DNA of 8,919 nucleotides from the NCBI GenBank assembly GCA_009780875.1, contig WQZE01000027.1, positions 1-8,919 on the forward strand, given 5' to 3'. A program made the translations under genes and the position numbers. Positions 5,913 through 8,919 of this stretch are shown one piece after another. This stretch comes from Bacillota bacterium. Its GTDB lineage: Bacteria > Bacillota > Clostridia > Christensenellales > Pumilibacteraceae. Positions within the stretch are counted from its first letter, which is position 1; every line of letters starts with the position of its first letter. The notes below the pieces were generated by a model, which searched no databases, was not told the origin of the DNA, and worked only from the letters and a program-made list of their open reading frames with translations.

Positions 5913-6162
5913 TACTTTTGCTCCCTTTAGTGTTGTGTAGTGCTATTAGTTGGTCAAGTTTATATTCTATCTTGGCAAGTTGCATATTGTCATCTGCAAT
6001 TGCTTTTGTGCTAGCTATATCCTGCACGCCTAGTAGATAATTGAGTTTATCTACTATTCTTTTTAATTTAGACCTCTTGGGTTCTAGCGGATAGGCATCT
6101 GCACGCTTTGTCCGCCCATCCTTGCCATAAGACCGTTGTATTACTCCGCTCTCCTTTTTCAT
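5719..6162 (-). CDS. Hypothetical 147-aa protein with basic N-terminus and Ser/Thr/Lys-rich tail
   Basis: I do not recognise a family. The first 40 residues are basic (KRADAYPLEPKRSKLKRIV). Residues 45-78 form a helical segment ending in QLAKIEYKLDQLIALH, and residues 80-147 are low-complexity Ser/Gly/Thr/Pro/Lys sequence, likely disordered. The start is well supported: AAGGAGG lies 6 nt before ATG 6162, and the ATGA overlaps the TGA of the 181-aa gene, so the two are translationally coupled. The tail overlaps a second open frame (5706-5912) with its own candidate start, so the 3' half may be dual-coding or the result of a frameshift. A scaffold or minor structural role in a phage would fit the composition but is not shown. 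Confidence 0.7.
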   Translation of the reverse strand: MKKESGVIQRSYGKDGRTKRADAYPLEPKRSKLKRIVDKLNYLLGVQDIASTKAIADDNMQLAKIEYKLDQLIALHNTKGSKSSGREQSKKPSGLDSGLGGSPSVCTGTSSVDDSTASTPSEPAKPKRATNSKRKTGHDIVNTDTAK

Positions 6163-6704
6163 AGATTACCTCCTTGATTATTGTCTACGACTGCAGGGCA
6201 TGGCTTTTGTGGTAATGGTTGTGTATTTGTACCAACCGCTCCATTTGGTGCAACAGCGTGCGTTTCTGCTTGTTTTTCTCGCAACCTTTTAGCCTCGTAG
6301 TCCCTGTAGTCTCTTTTTAACAAAACAAGTTCTTCTCTACCAACTTCGCTGTTCCAAAGCGACTTGCTAAAATTTGGGTCTGCCAACAAAAAATTGATAA
6401 CGAGTGCAGCCTTGCGAGCAATGACCTTTGGGTCATTTTCAAACTCTGCCATAATTTGACTATCATACTGTGGCTGTGGTGGTAATGGTTGTTGCACCTG
6501 TCCGCTACCGTTCAGCACCGCCATTGGGTCTTGTGCAAACTGCTGTGCTTGTTGTGCCATCGGTTGCAACTGTTGGTATGCCGCTCGTACTTGTGCCATC
6601 TTGGCATCGTATTCGCTTTGTATTTGATTGATTGTATTTTGTAAATTATTCATTGCGTTGGGATTATATTGTCCGCCATAATTGTTATATCCGTTATTGT
6701 ACAT
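6159..6704 (-). CDS. Hypothetical 181-aa Asn/Gln/Tyr-rich protein, phage-like
   Basis: The N-terminus is Asn/Tyr/Gly-rich (MYNNGYNNYGGQYNPN). A coiled-coil-forming Gln/Ala-rich stretch follows at residues 20-60 (LQNTINQIQSEYDAKMAQVR), then a Pro/Gln linker and a charged helical domain (residues 85-148: EFENDPKVIARKAALVINFL, then LLKRDYRDYEAKRLREKQAE). The last 30 residues are disordered. Similar Asn/Tyr-rich openings are common in small proteins of gut phages and prophages; this is a resemblance in style, not a family match. It starts 11 nt inside the end of the 66-aa gene with AGGAG 6 nt before ATG 6704, and its TGA overlaps the next ATG. Both overlaps argue for co-translation within one operon. 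Confidence 0.78.
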   Translation of the reverse strand: MYNNGYNNYGGQYNPNAMNNLQNTINQIQSEYDAKMAQVRAAYQQLQPMAQQAQQFAQDPMAVLNGSGQVQQPLPPQPQYDSQIMAEFENDPKVIARKAALVINFLLADPNFSKSLWNSEVGREELVLLKRDYRDYEAKRLREKQAETHAVAPNGAVGTNTQPLPQKPCPAVVDNNQGGNL

Positions 6705-6894
6705 GCTCTACTCCTACATAATTATTTGACCAAATCACCTTACAATTGTGCTTGGCACAATACGCCTCATCCAAAATGACAGGTATGCCGTTAATCTCCG
6801 TTGTCCTTTTGGGTGGTCTAAAAAATGGTATCTTTTTGGTCAATGTATTTATGACTTGATTAAACCCATCTTGGGTTACTACTATTGCTTCCAT
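6694..6894 (-). CDS. Hypothetical 66-aa protein
   Basis: This small soluble protein (MEAIVVTQDGFNQVINTLTK at the start) has a Pro/Arg-rich middle (FFRPPKRTTEINGIPVILDE) and two Cys flanking AKHN. The last third, KVIWSNNYVGVEHVQ, looks like a beta strand pair. I do not recognise a family. I chose ATG 6894 rather than the upstream in-frame start at 6939, because AAGGTGGAG lies directly upstream of 6894 and the upstream residues run through the intergenic hairpin at 6913-6931. The stop overlaps the start of the 181-aa gene by 11 nt. Confidence 0.7.
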   Translation of the reverse strand: MEAIVVTQDGFNQVINTLTKKIPFFRPPKRTTEINGIPVILDEAYCAKHNCKVIWSNNYVGVEHVQ

Positions 6895-6912
6895 TCTCCA
6901 CCTTGTTAAATA

Positions 6913-6931
6913 AGGGCAAGGCTCTTGCCCT
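6913..6931 (-). terminator. Intergenic hairpin AGGGCAAG-loop-CTTGCCCT, possible leaky terminator
   Basis: A perfect 8-bp GC-rich stem with a 3-nt loop lies in the 71-nt gap between the 326-aa and 66-aa genes and is followed on the minus strand by TATTT. The T-run is poor, so full termination is unlikely. It may reduce read-through or protect the upstream mRNA, giving more of the 326-aa protein than of the downstream products. Confidence 0.5.
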
Positions 6932-6965
6932 GCCCTCACTCACTTTTGTTATTTTTACTTAGCTG

Positions 6966-7946
6966 CTAACCACAGCATTTAAATTGCTCTGGGATTTGTT
7001 GCACGGTTGGGTTAAAGAAATCCGCCGCCGTCAATACTCCACCTGCTACAAAGGCACTATTTTGTCTACCGATGTTTGCATTGTTAAAAGCATTGATGTT
7101 GTTCACGCCTGCCGCTACACAATTTTGTAGGTGACTAATTCGTCCATCAAAATGGCAGAACATCTTGTTGTCTCTTATCGTTGTTCCCAATGCGATTTGC
7201 TCCCTTTCTAGTTGTGCAATTTTTGCGTCTTTTTCTGCAAGTATTCTACGATTTTCAAATGCGAGCAACTCTGCTGTTTGCTTTGCAGATACTTCGTTAA
7301 TCCTGCACAATATCTCTTTGTGCTGTGCTGTGTTCTCACCACGATTGCGTTCCGTTTGCAATGCCAAATCACAAAACTTATTGTCTATGTTGTGATTGGT
7401 ACTATTAAAGCCCACTTGTGTGTCAAAGCGATTACGGTCAATTAGTCTGCCAACTTCACAACTGTTTCGGTCATCGTTTGCAATAATAGAACACTTTGCC
7501 AAATCTACACTAGCACCTACCCTATCTACTGCACGAGCGACACCGAATGTATCCCTTGTTGCGTTGTCAAATCTAGTTTCTAGTCCGCCGATTCTTCCCA
7601 GTATCTCGCTTGTGTTTTGCGTTGCTTCAATGCTATCAAAGCGGGTATTCATTGTATCACTTAGCATCCGCACTTCGCTTGCACTTGTGCCACCGCCGTT
7701 GCCACCTTGACCAGTTACGACTACAATATTGCCCTCTCTATCTCTGCCACGCTCACCGCCAAAGTCGCCACCTCTATCCCTACGACCGCCAAAACGGTCA
7801 TCGCCAAATAGCAGTGTACCTAGTGCTGCACCGCCTGCCGCCGCAAGCCCTACTCCGCCTGTACTTACTTCTCCCATACCTTTATATTCCACTCCTTGTT
7901 GTGCTGGTTGCACGCTGTGCTGTGGATACATTTGACTTTCTGCCAT
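6966..7946 (-). CDS. 326-aa Gly/Arg-rich, Cys-containing coiled-coil protein, phage-like
   Basis: This first gene of the five-gene cassette has a clear layout. A polar N-terminus leads to a small-residue hydrophobic stretch (about 29-48, GGVGLAAAGGAALGTLLFG), then an RGG-like segment (51-73, RFGGRRDRGGDFGGERGR). A Gly-rich linker (79-87) follows, then a long helical/coiled-coil region (about 90-260) with repeated TRFD/RFDN/RNRFD motifs. The C-terminal domain contains HFDGRISHLQNCVAAGVNNI and ends in Cys-Cys-Gly. Eight Cys lie at 152, 163, 192, 214, 264, 276, 324 and 325. Proteins with Gly-rich heads, coiled coils and Cys-rich tails occur in gut-phage structural modules, so a virion or host-interaction role is possible but unproven. 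I chose ATG 7946 (MAESQM), since GGAGG sits 5 nt upstream; the in-frame start at 7961 would contain that SD inside the coding region. A promoter and leader hairpins lie upstream. Confidence 0.8.
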   Translation of the reverse strand: MAESQMYPQHSVQPAQQGVEYKGMGEVSTGGVGLAAAGGAALGTLLFGDDRFGGRRDRGGDFGGERGRDREGNIVVVTGQGGNGGGTSASEVRMLSDTMNTRFDSIEATQNTSEILGRIGGLETRFDNATRDTFGVARAVDRVGASVDLAKCSIIANDDRNSCEVGRLIDRNRFDTQVGFNSTNHNIDNKFCDLALQTERNRGENTAQHKEILCRINEVSAKQTAELLAFENRRILAEKDAKIAQLEREQIALGTTIRDNKMFCHFDGRISHLQNCVAAGVNNINAFNNANIGRQNSAFVAGGVLTAADFFNPTVQQIPEQFKCCG

Positions 7947-7972
7947 ATGTTCCTCCATCAAAAATTTAGCAA

Positions 7973-8032
7973 GTGATATCGTGGATAAAATAAAATGTGA
8001 GTGATACTCCGACCACGAATATCACTCACATT
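7973..8032 (-). promoter_or_regulatory. Leader hairpin with alternative pairing before the 326-aa gene (candidate attenuator)
   Basis: In the transcript, AATGTGAGTGATA (8032-8020) pairs perfectly with TATCACTCACATT (8006-7994), a 13-bp stem with a 13-nt loop followed by TTATTTTAT, so it looks like an intrinsic terminator. The segment GTGATATTCGTGG (8025-8013), which overlaps the first arm and loop, can instead pair with CCACGATATCAC (7984-7973) with a single bulge. The two structures exclude each other. It may be an attenuator, the terminator of the upstream operon, or a regulatory protein site. The pairings are directly visible; the regulatory role is inferred. Confidence 0.6.
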
Positions 8033-8035
8033 ATT

Positions 8036-8065
8036 AGTATAGCACTATGTACCCACAAAACACAA
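8036..8065 (-). promoter_or_regulatory. Extended -10 promoter of the five-gene cassette
   Basis: On the minus strand TGCTATACT gives an extended -10 (TATACT at 8041-8036, 5 of 6 consensus, with TG one base upstream). The best -35 is weak (TTGTGT with an 18-bp spacer). Transcription would start near 8029, at the foot of the 13-bp leader hairpin. The -35 overlaps the AT-rich inverted repeat at 8057-8085. Confidence 0.5.
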
Positions 8066-8085
8066 ATCTTTATTGATTGTGTTTT
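8057..8085 (-). terminator. Weak inverted repeat AAAACACAA / TTGTGTTTT after the 148-aa gene
   Basis: A 9-bp AT-rich stem with an 11-nt loop lies 30 nt after the stop of the 148-aa gene and ends in TTTT on the minus strand. Only two pairs are G-C, so termination would be inefficient. It also overlaps the -35 region of the next promoter. Treat it as a possible weak terminator. Confidence 0.35.
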
Positions 8086-8114
8086 GATAGTAAATTGATA
8101 GTGTTGTAATTTTG

Positions 8115-8561
8115 CTAGTTTTTTACAAAGAGTTTATATACATTGTCTAAACTTGGAAACTTATTGTGCAACTCTTCTTCATTAGTAAAGTATGGATTTG
8201 GTGTAGTTTCAACTATTGTACAAATTTCTTTTTTATATGTTGCTTCAAATAATTTTTTATCTATGATATTTTGCAAATAGTAATTACAAGCATCATCATA
8301 CACATTCAAATATACTTCTTTTGATACATTGTGTGCAAATTCATAGACTTTGTTGTTGATGTGCAAAGCCACATCAATTCCGCTCTTGATTTTTCGCTCA
8401 TCCGCTGCGTTTATCATCTCACGGATTTGCATAAACATTTGTACTCGTGTTGTAGAGTCTGATTTCTCTGCAAATCGTTTTGGTATCATTATTGCTACAA
8501 TTGTTAGAATAGTGGTAACGATTATACTTATTATTGTTAATATTATATTTGCAATTTCCAT
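8115..8561 (-). CDS. Hypothetical 148-aa membrane-anchored protein
   Basis: A single N-terminal transmembrane helix covers residues 4-27 (IANIILTIISIIVTTILTIV) followed by a basic stop (PKRF). A soluble helical domain of about 115 residues follows (with MFMQIREMINAADERKIKSG and VYEFAHNVSKEVYLNVYDDA), which should face the cytoplasm if the positive-inside rule holds. I recognise no family; small anchored proteins with this layout are common in phage accessory operons. The start at ATG 8561 lies 2 nt after the stop of the 53-aa ORF, with GAGGAAGAG about 6-12 nt upstream, so the two genes are co-translated. The frame is intact. Confidence 0.75.
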   Translation of the reverse strand: MEIANIILTIISIIVTTILTIVAIMIPKRFAEKSDSTTRVQMFMQIREMINAADERKIKSGIDVALHINNKVYEFAHNVSKEVYLNVYDDACNYYLQNIIDKKLFEATYKKEICTIVETTPNPYFTNEEELHNKFPSLDNVYKLFVKN

Positions 8562-8563
8562 AT

Positions 8564-8725
8564 TTACTCTTCCTCTTCTTTTTTTTGCGTTGGTTTCTCT
8601 TTTTGCAATGATTGTATATATTGCTCAAAAGATGCACTCGCTCCACAAGAGTTTCTAATTTGCTTTCCGCTTCTTATGAATATGCTGATAATTTCATCTA
8701 ATTCTTTTTGTTTGTCGTTATCCAT
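8564..8725 (-). CDS. Hypothetical 53-aa protein, first gene of a two-gene operon
   Basis: This short frame starts at ATG 8725 with TAGGAG 6 nt upstream and ends 2 nt before the 148-aa gene. The product (MDNDKQKELDEIISIFIRSG at the start) is a short amphipathic helix, a middle with one Cys (SCGASASFEQYIQSL) and a Lys/Glu tail (KKEEEE). No family is recognised. It is supported by an extended -10 promoter directly upstream, a good RBS and tight coupling to the next gene. Its RBS is embedded in one arm of a perfect inverted repeat (8732-8766), which may make its translation depend on which promoter made the mRNA. Confidence 0.68.
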   Translation of the reverse strand: MDNDKQKELDEIISIFIRSGKQIRNSCGASASFEQYIQSLQKEKPTQKKEEEE

Positions 8726-8731
8726 ATTTTT

Positions 8732-8766
8732 CTCCTACTATGTTATTTATTATAGCATAGTAGGAG
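8732..8766 (-). promoter_or_regulatory. Perfect 11-bp inverted repeat enclosing the promoter and covering the RBS
   Basis: On the minus strand CTCCTACTATG (8766-8756), a 13-nt spacer and CATAGTAGGAG (8742-8732) form a perfect stem. The downstream arm contains the Shine-Dalgarno AGGAG of the 53-aa ORF, and the upstream arm contains its complement CTCCT. The spacer contains the -10 box. An RNA made from upstream would fold and hide the RBS; an RNA started at the internal promoter would lack the upstream arm. As DNA, the palindrome could instead be an operator over the promoter. Confidence 0.7.
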
Positions 8767-8777
8767 TATTTAAACAA
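8749..8777 (-). promoter_or_regulatory. Extended -10 promoter of the 53-aa/148-aa operon
   Basis: On the minus strand TGCTATAAT gives a perfect TATAAT (8754-8749) with an extended TG. A partial -35, TTGTTT (8777-8772), lies 17 bp upstream. The predicted start is near 8742, at the first base of the RBS-containing arm, leaving a leader of only about 17 nt before ATG 8725. Confidence 0.65.
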
Positions 8778-8792
8778 ACATTTTATATCTCT

Positions 8793-8919
8793 CTACAATT
8801 TTTCCATTCCTAATTTTGACATAATTTGCTTGCGATGATGTCGTATGCCACGATACGAATATTTAGTTATATCTGCAATCATTGTCCAACTCCTACCATG
8901 CAACACCCTATGTATTAGG
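8793..8919 (-). CDS. C-terminal end of a helix-turn-helix regulator (sigma region 4/ArpU-like), partial
   Basis: The last 41 codons of a gene enter from the right edge (from 8918) and end at TAG 8795-8793. The visible residues, LHGRSWTMIADITKYSYRGI followed by RHHRKQIMSKLGMEKL, fit a helix-turn-helix. A first helix (SWTMIADIT), a turn, and a recognition helix (SYRGIRHHRKQIMSKL) end the protein, as in sigma-70 region 4-type and ArpU/RinA-like phage transcription activators. Such proteins switch on late genes in phages of Bacillota. The family is inferred from this short tail only; a LuxR/sigma-like regulator of another kind is possible. It lies 68 nt upstream of the 53-aa ORF and could read through into it. 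Confidence 0.55.
   Translation of the reverse strand, partial: LIHRVLHGRSWTMIADITKYSYRGIRHHRKQIMSKLGMEKL

Noticed and set aside
7165..7969. Plus-strand frames opposite the 326-aa gene, rich in Ser/Pro/Leu/Cys
   Set aside because: Their composition is explained as the complement of Gly/Arg/Asn codons in the real gene, with no RBS or promoter.
8419..8646. 75-aa minus-strand Asn/Lys/Tyr-rich frame
   Set aside because: It is out of frame with, and spans the junction of, the 53-aa and 148-aa genes, and its composition is typical of AT-rich off-frame translation.
1..8919. CRISPR array, tRNA or rRNA genes
   Set aside because: No regularly spaced repeats and no cloverleaf or conserved rRNA segments were found on either strand by reading.

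Overview
The window looks like an accessory region of a low-to-moderate GC bacterium, most likely a Bacillota/Clostridia-type host. Evidence for this is the strong GGAGG-type ribosome binding sites, the AT-rich sigma70-like promoters with extended -10 boxes, and the gene families present. The taxon is an inference from style, not from a marker gene. Every gene I can support lies on the minus strand, so transcription runs from high to low coordinates. I see no tRNA, rRNA or CRISPR array.

Layout in the direction of transcription. (1) 8919-8036: the C-terminal end of a small helix-turn-helix (sigma region 4/ArpU-like) regulator, then a 53-aa ORF and a 148-aa membrane-anchored protein. The latter two form an operon with its own promoter, and that promoter sits inside a perfect inverted repeat. 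(2) 8041-5128: a second promoter followed by a strong leader hairpin, then a tightly packed cassette of five small genes. They encode a 326-aa Gly/Arg-rich, Cys-containing coiled-coil protein, a 66-aa protein, a 181-aa Gln/Asn-rich protein, a 147-aa low-complexity protein that may hide an overlapping 68-aa gene, and a 192-aa helical, possibly ferritin-like, protein. The compact spacing, small unknown proteins and adjacent regulator suggest prophage or phage-derived DNA, but no terminase, portal, capsid or tail gene is visible. (3) 5053-4716: an isolated 75-aa gene with its own promoter and terminator. (4) About 4708-2911: an IS481/IS3-like DDE transposase gene with a very good promoter and possible imperfect element ends. 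The transposase carries an internal duplication of its catalytic-core segment. (5) 2912-1: a type I restriction-modification operon in the order hsdM (5'-truncated), rhuM, hsdS. hsdS runs off the left edge, and hsdR is not in the window.

The hsd genes are tightly coupled (1-nt gap, then a 17-nt overlap). HsdM, however, starts at what is normally an internal position, exactly at the edge of the transposase element. The DNA beyond the other end of the element is not the missing part of hsdM. This points to an IS-associated deletion or rearrangement that probably disabled this methyltransferase, leaving rhuM and hsdS downstream.

The observations most worth a second look are: the promoter placed in the loop of an SD-sequestering hairpin (8732-8766), a potential promoter-dependent translation switch; the transposase with an exact-length 57-residue internal repeat between its second Asp and its Glu; the leader of the 326-aa gene with two mutually exclusive pairings; and the two-frame coding region at 5719-5912.
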